Notes: generated by a model not told the origin, from the sequence alone. DNA of 64,000 nt from Stomorhina lunata (GCA_933228675.1 OW121741.1:39895952-39959951); one strand, 5' to 3'; shown: positions 34,136-46,570, numbered from the stretch's first letter. Numbers and translations are program-made.

Positions 34136-34497
34136 TCATTACAGGTAGTGGCAAGAATACAACAAATACAACATGACAAAATGAAATCCCATGTTGTTTT
34201 TGTAGGTTTGCTTACATTTTGTCAAATTTTAGCTTGATAAGTTTTTAGGCGAATTCATCAGCTGGGCTCTTGATATCACTTGTATTATTACACTATGGTA
34301 AATTCGAACTATTCAATACTAATAGCATAGTGTAATTATGAAAGTGATATCAAGAGCCCAGCTGATGAATTCGCCTGGAAATTTAACATACAAAAATTTG
34401 ACAAAATGTAAGCAAACCTACAAAAACAACATGGGGTTTCATTTTGTCATGTTGTATTTGTTGTATTCTTACCACCACCTGTAATGAATTCGCCTTG
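34136..34497. repeat. Nested hairpin MITE, 362 bp
   Basis: Outer arms caaggcgaattcattacagg and complement span 34136-34497. Inside, a second pair aggcgaattcatcagctggg and complement spans 34257-34376. The shared ggcgaattcat suggests one MITE inserted in another of the same family. Arms are nearly identical, about 120 and 55 bp. Confidence 0.82.
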
Positions 34498-35251
34498 ACT
34501 AATAGGGAATTTAAACTAGCCTAAAATCTAGTAGATTTGATTTCAAATCTCAATCAAAATCTAGATCGTTTAGACCATGATAAAAGAAATTAGTAAGGTA
34601 TAACCGTTCTCTCTTTTGTCAGCCATATTAACTTTCTGACGTTTGATCGAATTATTATTTTCTTTTCTCAAATTATGCTACCATACTACTTTTGAAAATC
34701 CCAGTTTCTGTTTGCTATTATACTATAAACGCAATCACGACTGCAGGCTACGGGCTACAACCTGTTAAAATTAGAATAGATTCATTCAAATAGAGATAAT
34801 TTTTTTAAGCGTCGACATAGCCACACGACTACCGACTACCGTTGTAGATAAAAATATATATATATTTTATATATAATATAAAGTTATATAAATATCTCTA
34901 ACTCAATAAAAGTAAAATTTTACGCTGTCATAACTAACACGCAACATATGCTAGAGCTAAGTAGTTTATGTTATATAAAAGTCCAGTATATCCTGTATAA
35001 AATTCATTATATAAAAGACCATACGTATGTATATATTATTTTAAGATATGCTAATTTTTATAACCAAAGTCGGTTGTAAAAATAAGTTTTGAGTATATGA
35101 GCTCTTAATCTTTATAAATCGGAAGAATGTATATCATTTGAATGATACTTTCAGTAGCTTTTGTTTGATATACCAGTTTATATCGGATATAAACTTCTAA
35201 AGTTATGCCGTATAATTTTTGAAAATTAAAAAGCCTATAATTCTCATACTA

Positions 35252-36540
35252 ATGGGTGTTTTTTTTAGAGGTATAGAACTTCGAATTGAAATAAAACACA
35301 AGAAAATCATTTTAATGTCCATAAATTTGGCTTTATTGGAAGAATAATTTTATGCCATTAATGTTTAAATATGATTTCGGGCATGTGGCCGCCGTGGCTG
35401 GCTCGAATAAAGCCAATTCTACAGGTCCAATTTTCAACTACTTTTTCGAGCATATGGAACCGTATGTTGGCAATAACGCCACGAATGTTGGCTTTCAAGT
35501 CCCCTAACGTTTCTGGTTTGTTGGCGTAGACGAGCGACTTCACATATCCCCAAAGAAAATAATCCAGTGGTGTCAAATCGCACGATCTTGGTGGCCAATT
35601 GACAGGTCCATTCCGCGAAATTATGCGCTCATCGAATTTTTCCTTCAATAAATCAATTGTGACGTGCGCTGTGTGGCATGTAGCGCCGTCTTGTTGGAAC
35701 CACAACTCATCCACATTCATGCCATCCAATTGGGGAACAAAATAGTCGGTTATCATGGCTCTATACCGGTCTCCATTTATGGTAACTGACTCTCCAGCAT
35801 TATTTCGGAAGAAGTATGGCCCAATGACTCCACCAGCCCATAGAGCACACCAAACAGTCAGTTTTTGTGGATGTAATGGCGTCTCAAGGGTCTCATGTGG
35901 ATTCTCTTCACTCCAAATGTTGACGTAGCCATTCAACCAAAAATGAGCCTCATCAGTGAACAAAATTTTGCGATGAAAATCAGCATCGAGATCAATCTCA
36001 TTTTCGGCCCATACACCAAAATCACGACGCATTGCATGATATCGCGGCTTTAATTCTTGCACAAGCTGGATCTTGTAAGGTCGCAAGCCAAGATATTTGC
36101 TCAAAATCTTCCATAAAGTTGATGGACAAAGCTCCAATTGCTGTGCACAGTGGCGAATCGATTCATTCGGGTCCTCTTCAACACTTTGCTCTACAGCGGC
36201 AATTGTTTCTTCGGTGCGCACTGTTCGACGTCGCTGCGGATGCGTATTATCACATAGAGTAAACGTAGTGCGAAAACGATCCATGGTTAACCGAATTAAT
36301 TGCTCTGACGGACGATTATGTCGACCATAAAATGGACGGAGCTTGCGGTAAACTTCGCGAACTGAACCATTATTTTCGAAATAAATTTGCACGATTTGCA
36401 AGCGTTGTTCTTTTGTCAACCTGTTCATGATAAAATGGCAAACCAAACTATATATTAATCACTTGACAGCTGACAAAATGGCCGCCAGTTAAAAAAGTGA
36501 TGCCAACTTAAAGTTCTATACCTCAATAAAAAACACCCGA
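35252..36540 (-). mobile_element. Complete mariner element, DD41D (rosa-like), 1289 bp
   Basis: TA at 35250-35251 and 36541-36542 flank inverted ends sharing gggtgttttttt and gaggtatagaactt. It carries one uninterrupted transposase gene on the minus strand. Length and structure are those of a full mariner. It is the only element in the window with all parts in place. Confidence 0.93.
35358..36428 (-). CDS. Mariner transposase, DD41D type, intact
   Basis: Open frame of 356 codons from the ATG at 36426-36428 (MNRLTKEQRLQIVQIYF); an in-frame ATG 18 bp upstream (36446) would add MVCHFI, but MNRLTKEQ fits the family start better. The N-terminal half has two helix-turn-helix regions (SVREVYRKLRPFYGRHNRPS; then SIRHCAQQLELCPSTLWKIL). 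The catalytic domain shows Asp1 in [13 protein letters not shown], Asp2 in [13 protein letters not shown] and Asp3 in [17 protein letters not shown] count 41 residues between Asp2 and Asp3, the DD41D spacing of rosa-type mariners and not the classic DD34D. The protein binds the inverted ends and cuts and pastes the element at TA. No stop or frameshift is present, so it may be active or recently so. Confidence 0.93.
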   Translation of the reverse strand: MNRLTKEQRLQIVQIYFENNGSVREVYRKLRPFYGRHNRPSEQLIRLTMDRFRTTFTLCDNTHPQRRRTVRTEETIAAVEQSVEEDPNESIRHCAQQLELCPSTLWKILSKYLGLRPYKIQLVQELKPRYHAMRRDFGVWAENEIDLDADFHRKILFTDEAHFWLNGYVNIWSEENPHETLETPLHPQKLTVWCALWAGGVIGPYFFRNNAGESVTINGDRYRAMITDYFVPQLDGMNVDELWFQQDGATCHTAHVTIDLLKEKFDERIISRNGPVNWPPRSCDLTPLDYFLWGYVKSLVYANKPETLGDLKANIRGVIANIRFHMLEKVVENWTCRIGFIRASHGGHMPEIIFKH

Positions 36541-36989
36541 TATAAAAGATTACACCAAAATCTATTTATAAGAACATATTTGAAGATACGTTTTTAAAAT
36601 AAAATTTTGGTGAAAATACAATTTTCAATCCCAAAAAGAAGCTGAAGAAACTGTAACATAAATTATAAAAAAATATGTTACACAAAAATACTTTAAATAT
36701 ATTATGACAAAATTGAATTGTCTCAAGTCTTCTTTTCCTTGTGCAGGATCCGCTAAACTTTATAAAATACGTTTTAACGAAATGTTTACAACACATTACA
36801 AATTATACGTTAAAAATTTCCTGATAATAATATTCCCATTTCTCACATGTGGCAACGACTTTAATAATTGTTTACAAAAAACTTATTTCAAATATTTCGC
36901 ATTTACTTCAAAATTTTTTTTTTGTAAGAGAGAACGGTTATACCTTACAGTTTTTTTGCCATGGTTTAGACTACATTTTTTTATGTTAG

Positions 36990-37849
36990 CTAGATTCTAT
37001 TTTTACAAGAGAATTAGTTGACTGATATAAAATGAAAAAATATATATTTTCAAATTATGTTTGATGTTTAATTTATTTTTCTTCCTCACTTATTTTTTTT
37101 GTTTATTTTTTTATTCAAATTTAGTTTAATTAATATATTTAATTATTTTTTCGGCACTTTTTTCTTTTGTTTTGATTTATTTTCAATTGATATGTCATTT
37201 TGATGTACACAGCGTGGTATTTTTTAGTACTTTTTGGAAGAAAAACATGGTTGCATCATTAAGTACTACTAGATTTTAAGTAGATTTTGCCAAAATCTAC
37301 TTAATAACTAGATTTATTTTTGTATGGGAAATCTAGTCGAAAGATTTTGAACAAAATCTCGTAAATACTAGATTTCGAGGTAATGTAAATGCCTTATAAC
37401 AAGTCATTTAATCATAAATCATGTCTAACTTTGAAATTTTTTCATTTACAGCATAAAATTTTTGGTGCATAATCTTAGGCGAGTTTTCAGGGATATGCAT
37501 TTTCAGGGGATAAATGGAATAACTTCAAAACTACTTTCTGGATTTTCGTTTTTAACTATTTGAAATAAAGCTGTGTTAGTTTTCTTTAATATTCCATTAT
37601 TTTTTCTTGTAAAAATTGTTTATTTTTGGTTGAAATTTCTGAGAAATACAAAAATAACCTATTTTTCTCCATACAAATGGGCTCTTAAACTTTGGACCTG
37701 ATGCGCGCCCATAGAACGTTGTTCGATTTGGCTCAAATTTTCAGAACTAAACGTTTAGACCTAGTGTCATAATATTCGGTTGAAAAAGCCATATAATTCG
37801 AAAAAAAAATTTCTTATATACAAAAAATTGTCAACCTGATACCCACCAT
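36990..37849. other. AT-rich spacer with small palindromes
   Basis: No gene seen. Short inverted repeats of the kind ctagatttt/aaaatctag occur at 37265-37380 and also at 34520-34565, on the other side of the 34569-36972 candidate element. Confidence 0.45.
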
Positions 37850-39680
37850 CAAGTTGTGTTAAATTTATCTTATCTATCTATCTACGAGGGTGCAGCTAAT
37901 TCAAAATGTGGACAAAATTAAAAAAAAATACGCTAGTTGGTATTGTTGGTAAAATATTTGGACTAAATTTAGTTGCGGTAGCTTTACAGTTCCATACTTA
38001 AATGTATCTAAAGTGGTTTACCTAGTTGTGTTAAGCTATGGTCAAATGTAAACCGATTTCGCCCAATTTCAATGCCAATATTTTTCAAGACATGAAGAAT
38101 ATTTGTTCCAAATTTCAGTGCCTACATCCTTTCGTTTAGTTTTTATCGTGCCGACAACAGACAGACAGACGAGGATTCAGAATATACATCCATTTTGGTT
38201 TTTGAAATTACAAACGGAATGACAATCACAATATACTCCCCATTCTTTTAATGGTGGATTGAAAAGACCGATTGTCACAACATTTTACACACTGGCTGGT
38301 ATTTATATAAAATTTATTCTTGCTAAATTTAGTGGGCATAACTGCATAGTTTCTAAATTAATAGCTTTCAAATGGCCTTTGTTTAATTTTTGGTTTCTGG
38401 GAGTGGTTTTTATATGAAAGCTATGGCCAAATATGGACCGATTCCCATAAAATTTGATATACTGACCAGTAGTTGAAAAAACTTATCTGCACAAAATTTA
38501 GTAATAGCTATGATTACAATTGTATTCAATTTATCATCTTTAATGTGATTCCCGGGGCGGGGTTATATGGGAGCTCTAACTTAATGTGTACCGAATTTTA
38601 CCATGTTCAATAAACAACTTTTTAAAGATATCGATACTTTTGTAAAATTTTGTCTCTCTTGCTCTTTTTTAAGGCCTTGCTTTCATTTGACGGTAGGGTC
38701 AAATGGTGACTGATTGTGACAAAATTTTGCACTCTGACAAGCATTGACATAAGACTTCCATAAAAAAAAGTTGAGTCAGGATTAAAGATAATGTAAAAAT
38801 AATTCTAAACAATTTTTTTTTACTTCTTTACCACGCCTAAAAATACCATATTTTGTGCTGTGTCGCCATCTTTAGTCCGATCGTTATGTTCGCCGCTCTA
38901 TAAGGGCTACATTTCTTTCTTTAATAATTTTTTACTACCACGTCAATTTCTAGCCATATTTTTTTATTATTCGATTCGTAGCCAGCCTAATTGAATCGAG
39001 TACCAATCTAGTTTTTAAAAGTTATGGTTATAAATTGACGTGGTAGTAAACTATTAAAGAAAGAAATGTAGCCCTTATAGAGCCGCGAACACCGATATAT
39101 AAAATGATATGTTTGGACTTAAAATGGCGACACAGTGAACAAAATACTAAAAGGGCGGTATTTGTAGGAGTGGTAAAATAATAGAAAATTATTTTTTAGA
39201 ATCATTTTCACATTATCTTTAATCCTAGAGGGTGACTGACACAACTTTTTTTATGGAAGGCGAACCGGTCTACTGTTTTCGTAAGTGTTTTGTATGGGAG
39301 GTATGGTTAAATGTGAACCGATTTCGATGAAGGCTTAAATTAATCGTCATTTCTGTTATAGTTTGTCATTTATTAGCAAATAAGCGATTGGCCTATGCGA
39401 GGTTATATGGTTTCGGGCAATTTCAATACCAAAATTTTCCAAGAAATGAAGAATATTTTCGCCAAATTTCAGTGGCCTCGTTCTTTCGTTCAGGCCCTAT
39501 CGTGTCGACAACAGACAGACAGAAGGGCATCGTTCAATCGTCTTAGAATTTTATAAGGATTTAGATTGATTATAATCATATAATGTAAAATTATACATCG
39601 ATTTTGGTTTTTAAGCCAATATTAAGGAAATTACAAACGGAATGACAATCTCTATTATTTTTGATGGTGGGTACACAAAT
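37850..39680 (+). repeat. Dispersed repeat family F, two units, split by a MITE
   Basis: 37850-38260 and 39280-39670 share 'tatggtcaaatgtaaaccga', 'gacatgaagaatatttgttc'-like and 'gacaacagacagacag' stretches and end in 'aaattacaaacggaatgaca', then atggtgg. The middle contains further ggtcaaat lines. No protein encoded. The type of internal phrase resembles family E. Confidence 0.65.
38757..39257. repeat. Hairpin MITE, about 500 bp, inside repeat F
   Basis: Ends tccataaaaaaaagttg and complement, followed inward by aaagataatgt, atagagcggcgaac-like and tacatttctttctttaata with their complements on the other side. Arms are about 200 bp with a loop near 38960-39010. It interrupts repeat family F. 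Confidence 0.85.
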
Positions 39681-39769
39681 TATTTCATTAAACCCTTTAA
39701 CTCTATAATATAAAGATGTTGCACTTCCATACATTAATTTGCTCCTTATAACTCCGCATTAATTGACCT

Positions 39770-40780
39770 TATCCACGTTCTAGCATTTACATTAACACTA
39801 CTGCCTCTTCCCTGTGGCCGAAATGTGTGACCTATCCACCGACATACCTCTAAAGAAGCAGAAATATGTTTTGTCACGTTTAGTAGATCTTAATTTTTAA
39901 TGCGATTTTGCCACCATATAATAAGTATAAGGCCATATTGTGTATTCCAAGTTTTGTAAACGAAATACCGTATGTACCTGACATTCGAGATATATATTCG
40001 TAAAGTTCCCAGATAATTGAAGGTATACATTCAATAACCTCGTTATCCACATTGATGTGTGGCTACGGTTTTGCGCCATAGCCTCCAGGCATAATCTTTG
40101 TCTTGGAAATATTGATTTCCTGAGCAGCTGTTTGAGATTTTACAGTGATGACATTAGTATTTTCTTGAAGATGAGGTGAGCTTTAGCTTAAAAGACATAA
40201 ATCATCGACATATTCCTAGTCCTCGTATTGTCTAAAGGTTGTCCATTAGATACCGCGTCTACCATTCAGAGCCGAGCGCATTATGACGATTGTAGAAAGT
40301 ATAGGCGACAACATCCTTGCCTTAATCTATTAGTAACATGAACGGATTTGACAATTTACACATTACGTGTAGGACCCTACATTTAAAAGCTAAGTACATT
40401 GCCCGAATTCAGTTTAGAATTTTCGTTGGCATTTTACGATTTTTCTAATATTCGAGGCAGAAAGCTTCAATTGTCACTGTCGAAGGGTTCATAAACTCAA
40501 CAGACACTAGGTAAATTACTCTAATACTTTTCTTACTGTGTTGATTAGATCAACACAAGATCGGCTCTCACTGAGTTCAAACTGATTTTCGAGGAGTGTA
40601 GAGGAAACTGCTTCGGATATTCTATTCAAAATTACTCTACTCAGTATCTCTCTCGTTATTGGAGGAAGTGTTATTCCCCCCTAGTTGCCCCCGTCTTTAG
40701 AATCATTTTTGGGGACTGGCCTATGAATTGCTGCCTTATTTGTCCTATTTTCCAGATTTAGCCTCGAGTTACTATTCCTT
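39770..40780 (-). pseudogene. LINE reverse-transcriptase remnant
   Basis: A minus-strand copy related to 46600-47530. Recognisable blocks: tcttgaagatgaggtgagct (the QENTNA/HLQ region), the decayed YADD box near 40205-40225, the RQGC region near 40310-40330, and upstream palm sequence around 40550-40640. Stops and frameshifts throughout. Confidence 0.7.
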
Positions 40781-40999
40781 GTTACCAAACTAGAAGAAAT
40801 GTCTCGAAAGAAAGAGATTTTATTTCAACAATGTCTTGTTGATACCACACATTAGCGTTAACTGGTGCGGACTTAACCCGCTTCGCTAAACTGACCGGCC
40901 CAAACGTGGAATTAACTGTTCACTGAGCTCAACTGTGTGATGATTAGGTCATTGACAGTTCTTAAAACGCTTCTGGTTCCAATTGAGTTCATAGAGGTA

Positions 41000-42480
41000 C
41001 TGCTGCTGAACAAACGCACGAAAATGTTTACGATTTATTAACTTTATTTATATTGACCGAGATGCAAAGCGACCAAAGTACCAACATTTACTATATGAAA
41101 GTGATTTTCCAGATGACAGCGATGAGATTGTCCAATCTCGACACATAAAAGGCAACCTTCGCACTGCTACTCCTCTAAACTGGTTGAAAATAATTTCAAC
41201 TTCCACGAGCCAACTATACAACAACTTTTTAACCACAATTTACATTCAATTATTTTACTGCTTTTTGTCGTTCATAAAGTGACGTCTACAATTGACGTGA
41301 ATTGGCTAACATCACCATTAACATCAGATTAGGATGTTCCGGCAGCCAACAGATTTGGATATCTTACGGTCACCAAAGAGCATCTTCGCCCATTTCTGTA
41401 CACTGTCGAGAAGCTCAAAACATTGACTTTGAAGCACTGGTCTATACATTAAAGTTTCGTTTTAATAAATGAGCTTTAAAAAACTTCCTAAGATATAGCT
41501 CTTCAATCCCAGAGGATGTGAATTCCATGATAATCAGGTTAAAGGATTACATTCCTTTAACCCGCTGATTATGAAATCCCTACTTTAAAAATGATAACTG
41601 GATAGGGTAAGGCAGATGAGGATGGTAGACATAATGTATTAATACTTAATGTCGAGTTTGAAACCCGGTCTCGTTTAATCCTAGAAGACAAGTTAAGTGT
41701 GGAGATCGCTTGATGATTCACATTTAATCGATTGTACGAAGTAGATATTGATAAGTGTTTATACTGTAGCCCGATTCCTATCGCGTCTAGTCAAATTTCT
41801 ACTATAGACCCAAAAAAAGCCATGATATGTAAGTCGAGAGTTTCTGAATCAGGTTATATTAATGTTTAATCTATATTCAAAAGTAACTTGTGTTAAGTGT
41901 TTGGTGCCAATCTGGAAGAGACTACCACCTCTCCTTTTTTAAAAGATTTGGGAGGTTGTCAAAACTCTTCCTCACTAAACAAAGCAAAATGTTAGTGAGA
42001 AAAAAATTCTAAAATATTGAAAAACTTGCACCAAATCTTAACATTATCTTATGTCTAAGTCTTATGATTGATGTAGATGGAGGGTAAATGAATAAATTAA
42101 TCAAAAAAAAAACAAACATTTGGAAGCATTGTGTATCTCGTTTTTTGTTATTACGATTTAGCTTCTTCCTTTTCGCAAAAAAAAAAAAAAAAAAAAATGA
42201 AACGATTATATGAAATTAATCATATTATTATCATAACTAAGTTTTAACAGTGACTGGCAAAAGTTTAACGCAGCGGTTGAGACTCGACAATGTCTTGGAT
42301 GACACTATGTTATATTATACGTATGGCGCTAGTAAGTGAAACTTTTAAGTAAGTACAAATCCCAAGAATAATTCGAGTAAGAGTTTTTTCAATACAAAAC
42401 AAGCATCAAATATCTTTAATGTCTCGGCAACATTTAGATAGGTTTCTAGATGGGTTAAGTATTTGATGATATCTTAAAAG
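41000..42480. other. Unassigned, probably degenerate retroelement DNA
   Basis: Moderate GC stretches alternate with AT-rich ones. No domain seen. Part of 41165-41215 recurs near 33120-33180. A (A)n run lies at 42178-42197. Confidence 0.4.
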
Positions 42481-44150
42481 TATTGGGAGGCCTTTGTGCG
42501 ATCTTGGAGGTGATCTCATTTTAATAGATTTTAGCTCCCGCTCTAGAGGCAGTTAGAGGGAAGTTTCGAAGTACACTAAGAATCGCTTTTTATTATGTCT
42601 GAGTGAATGGAAAATATATATTGAGTCCATTAATTCCTTGTGGAACATAGGGCGGTCTTTAGCATATCCGAATGCCCAATAACACGGCGTCTCGGGAAGT
42701 AGGCGTTCTCGCTAAGTTTGTTACTGACTTCTTCATCTCGCCAGGCTGGTGGCGTAGCTGGCAGCCCCAGCACCAGCCTAGGGGAACAATAGGCTAATCA
42801 CCTATTCTCTCTGGAAGTTAAATGATTACTGAAACCAAATCAAATGTATTAAAAACATTTTTAAATTTGCTACCTATGCGCAGTTAGATTAACAGTTCTA
42901 CTACAGGATGTTTGGCATACAAGTTACCATTAACTTTTCTCCGCAATAACACAGTTTGACAAGTAGTAGTGCGCAGCTCCTGATGTGCTGACTTCTGCTC
43001 TGAGATTTCGAAACTTATGATCTATATTGTCAACTGAGACAAATTCCAGGTGAACTAAAATCTCTTATTATTCCTCTGCTACTGCCTTAGAGTGATAAAG
43101 ATTAACCTGCGTTATCTTCATCCTCAACTTCGGAGAACGTGAGGGAAATGAGCGTGAAGTTGAAGTGATCCTGATCTCCGTCTTCAGGTTCTCAGGGCTT
43201 CTTCATCGAGTTCCGTGTCCTTCGCAATCCTTAGCAATTCAAGACTATCTAGGGATTATCTAGCATCGGACTTGGGTCGTTTGATAGCTCCGAGCATTGC
43301 CGTTTATGCGCGTCTGTGGAGGGAGTCTTGGCCTGAAAGTCAGCCACCGTCTTAAAACCCCATACTTTAGCCGAATTCTCCTCAATAGTGATGGCATCAG
43401 CAGCCTTGTTGCCAAGCAGTTGAAGCTTTTTTTGCAGCAGCACGCCGCTAAATTAAGGCCCTTCTGGCCGGAGTAGTGTACTTCCTAGTGGGGCATGCCG
43501 CACTGGGTTAGAAGCAGGAAATTTACTCAATGCAGAGGAACCAACGGTTTGTTTACCTAAATCAGGTGGCTGGTTGAGGGTCTGTTTTCAGAACTGCTTT
43601 CCCAGCGTTTCGAATCGCAAATAAGCCCCAAACGGGCTTATTTAGCTTGGCAGGGGCATTTACCAAGCAAGTCTCAGCAACTTTCGAACTCCCGAGGCCT
43701 AAGACTGGTACTGCGGTAGAATTTTGATTACATCCGGAGATTATGAAGCCCCCGGCCGGACACATGGGGCGTGATTTGGCTTTACTAGGAACCATGCATT
43801 GGTCTTTGCCGTTTATACTTGCAGCCAAGTCGTTTATAAGGCTGCCGCCCAATCGGGGAACAGACGCAGAACACAGAGCCGGCCAATATGGGAAACACAC
43901 GCCCTATGTATTTACAAAGTGTTCGGACAAAAAACAGGATTTAAAATCCAAACGGGCAGAATCCCACTACAGTTCAGTAAAAGCTGCACTGAGAGACTGC
44001 GGTAGTGGGATTCTTTAAATATAATCTGGCCGCCCAATGTGGGAAACAGACGTCATGTGATATGGGGTTGGGGTAGTTCTTAGTATAGCACTCCCCTAAG
44101 CGGTTACTAAGAGAAGAGTTCTATACTGAAATATCCCGCGTTGTTATTGA
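42481..44150 (-). pseudogene. Probable LINE ORF1/linker remnants
   Basis: Higher GC than its surroundings. The minus-strand frame at 43249-43443 (KKLQLLGNKAADAITIEENS) and broken frames at 43562-43900 look like degenerate ORF1-type sequence, but I see no zinc knuckle. Placement beside the RT fragment at 44150-44780 is the main argument. Confidence 0.35.
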
Positions 44151-44785
44151 TGCCCCGAATGTACGAGGGAGAACAGATGCCTCAAAGGCATTAGATAAGG
44201 AGTTAATGTCAGATGAACAAATAATAAAAAAATGAATATCTCTATTGAATATTCTGTAGTCGCCCTGCATTTTGGCAGTTATTTCAGCCTATTAAAATTG
44301 CAGAATTCCGGGAGCTTGAACGAAAATTTAGTCTCAATAGTATACACATGTAAGTATGTAAGACAGCCGATTCGAAGATCAGGCATTATGAACGGTAAGG
44401 TCTCATATATTGCCAAAGGCTGACTTGTACAACTGATGCTTTAGACACCCTGAATTGGGTGTTTAGGCTCCAAGCAACTTAGAGTCAAAGATATTTGGAG
44501 TCGTCAGTGATCGTGAGTTCTACCTCGTTCAGGTTCAGAAGAGTAAATGTTAGTATCTTGTATTTTCTGGAGAAATGTACAAACTACATTTTAACGGTAT
44601 TAACTTTCAATCCACTAAAAAGGCTCCAGCGTTAAAGAGTGACTTCCAGACCTTGTGACAGAGCGTTGTTGTACCAGATACTGTCACTGCGACTTTGTCT
44701 GCAAGTGCATCTTAAATAATACTGTAACTCAAGGAGTTAAGATCCTTGAGCAGTTCCTCTTGTAAAGTTTGTACGATTATAAGAC
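44150..44785 (-). repeat. 0.6 kb direct duplication, copy 1 (LINE RT fragment)
   Basis: Nearly identical to 45955-46570 in the same orientation, from 'gatgcctcaaaggcattaga' to 'gtttgtacgattataagac'. The minus strand reads TLCHKVWKSLFNAGAFLVD and CSLYISPENTRY, resembling the post-YADD part of an R1/LOA-like RT, with the YADD box degraded to LADKVAVTVSG. Confidence 0.85.
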
Positions 44786-45077
44786 TTTTTAAGGGCTTTG
44801 AGTTGTATCCATATAATTTTTTTTAGTTTTTGGATGGGAGGAGTCCACTATGTAATAAAATAAAATACAACTAATAACCAAAAATACATCACCCATCATC
44901 AGTTCCACGATTAGCTTTGTGCGAAATTGTTTTTAAGCTGTTTGGATCTTGTTATATTGTTATATTGCATTATTCGTTTTCTGAATGGATTGTGGTGTGA
45001 TTTGAACAAGTTTTTTAAGCAATTGAGAATAATAATAATTGAGAATAATAATAACCTTCTTCGAATTTCTGCATCGA

Positions 45078-45505
45078 GTTTTTTTATACCCTTCACCCAT
45101 CATAGGTGGAAAGGGTATTATAAGTTTGTTCTGATGTATATAACGCATAGAAATATTTGTCTTAATCCCACCTTTTAGTATGCCAATAGACTTTCTGAGT
45201 CGATTAAGCGATGTCAGTCCGTCCGTCCGTTTGGACATCCAGCCGTCCAGACGGCTGATTGGACCCCCATCTAAAGATAATTTGATGCAATTTGGCACAG
45301 ATCATTTTTTGGCTATTGAAATTGGTCAAAATCAGTCCTTTAGTTATGGTACCTCCTATAGGTCCCACTTCCCGAAATTCATATTTTGAAATAAATATCA
45401 ATATTTATTCATGCAATTTAAATCAGATACTGCTTATATAAAACAAAATCACTGTACCAAATTTGGTTGAAATTGGTCCACATTTGCCTGACACTGTATC
45501 TAACA
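45078..45505 (-). repeat. Dispersed repeat family E, copy C
   Basis: Starts tacccttcacccatcatagg and runs as the inverse of copy A, including the CAGACGGA region (45220-45255), 'gacccccat', and 'accaaatttggttgaaattg'. It lies between the two copies of the 0.6 kb duplication. Confidence 0.8.
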
Positions 45506-45509
45506 TAGA

Positions 45510-45954
45510 TATTCGTTTTGGTTAAAAGATTCATATCAACAGTTGTTTTATTGAACAAACAATTTTAAAGATATGAACAATTATTATGTACATATAAATA
45601 TTTCCTACTTTAATACAAATATTTACTTATACTCGTATATGTATAGTACCTATGTATGTATTTCCACATCCTTAACCTGCATTTGTATTTTATTAATGAG
45701 TTTCTAATGTTTGATTGTTGTCATAGTAAATGATGGGAAAGTGAAAATAATACTTTTAGAAATGTCTCCATTTCAATATTTTATATAAAATTTTTCGATT
45801 TTCCAGGAAATAGAAAACTTTTTAAGGGCAAATGGAGAATCGGAATTCGGCTGAAGAGTTCATTGGTTAGAACCTCTAACAGAGCGAGTAAATAGGAGTT
45901 ATTAAGATTTTTTTTTAAATTTCATATTATATATGATTAGGCCATGGAAGAAAT
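45510..45954. other. AT-rich spacer
   Basis: No gene or repeat recognised between repeat E copy C and duplication copy 2. Confidence 0.5.
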
Positions 45955-46570
45955 CTAGATGCCTCAAAGGCATTAGATAAGGAGTTAATGTCAGCTGAAC
46001 AAATAATAAAAAAATGAATATCTCTATTGAATATTCTGTAGTCGCCCTGTATTTTGGCAGTTATTTCAGCCTATTAAATATTGCAGAATTCCGGGAGCTT
46101 GAACGAAAATTTAGTCTCAATAGTATACACATGTAAGTATGTAAGACAGCCGATTCGAAGATCAGGCATTATGAACAGTAAGGTCTCATATATTGCCAAA
46201 GGCTCACTTGTACAACTGATGCTTTAGACACCCTGAATTGGGTGTTTAGGCTCCAAGCAACTTAGAGTCAAAGATATTTGGAGTCGTCAGTGATCGTGAG
46301 TTCAACCTCGTTCAGGTTCAGAAGAGTAAATGTTAGTATCTTGTATTTTCTGGAGAAATGTACAAACTACATTTTAACGGTATTAACTTTCAATCCACTA
46401 AAAAGGCTCCAGCGTTAAACAGTGACTTCCAGACCTTGTGACAGAGCGTTGTTGTACCAGATACTGTCACTGCGACTTTGTCTGCAAGTGCATCTTAAAT
46501 AATACTGTAACTCAAGGAGTTAAGATCCTTGAGCAGTTCCTCTTGTAAAGTTTGTACGATTATAAGACAT
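45955..46570 (-). repeat. 0.6 kb direct duplication, copy 2
   Basis: Second copy of 44150-44785, offset by about 1.8 kb, with only a handful of differences over about 610 bp (for example attaaatattgcag for attaaaattgcag). The terminal phrase gtttgtacgattataagac is itself repeated at the end. Confidence 0.85.

Larger units (their letters stand above)
34569..36972. mobile_element. Candidate TIR element carrying the rosa-like mariner
   Basis: The stretch 34569-34613 (gtttagacca, then aaggtataaccgttctctc) is an inverted copy of 36928-36972. The pair brackets the mariner at 35252-36540 and 1.1 kb of AT-rich DNA with no transposase. It may be a decayed or non-autonomous DNA element. Exact ends and target duplication are unresolved. 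Confidence 0.5.

Noticed and set aside
36032..36330. Plus-strand open frames opposite the mariner transposase
   Set aside because: Antisense shadows of the intact minus-strand transposase.
36704..37021. 105-codon open frame (plus)
   Set aside because: Phe/Lys/Tyr-rich in AT-rich DNA, overlapped by a frame on the other strand, no domain; part of the candidate TIR element.
43743..44018. 91-codon plus-strand open frame as a host gene
   Set aside because: It overlaps a minus-strand frame of similar length in GC-richer retroelement debris and has no recognisable domain.
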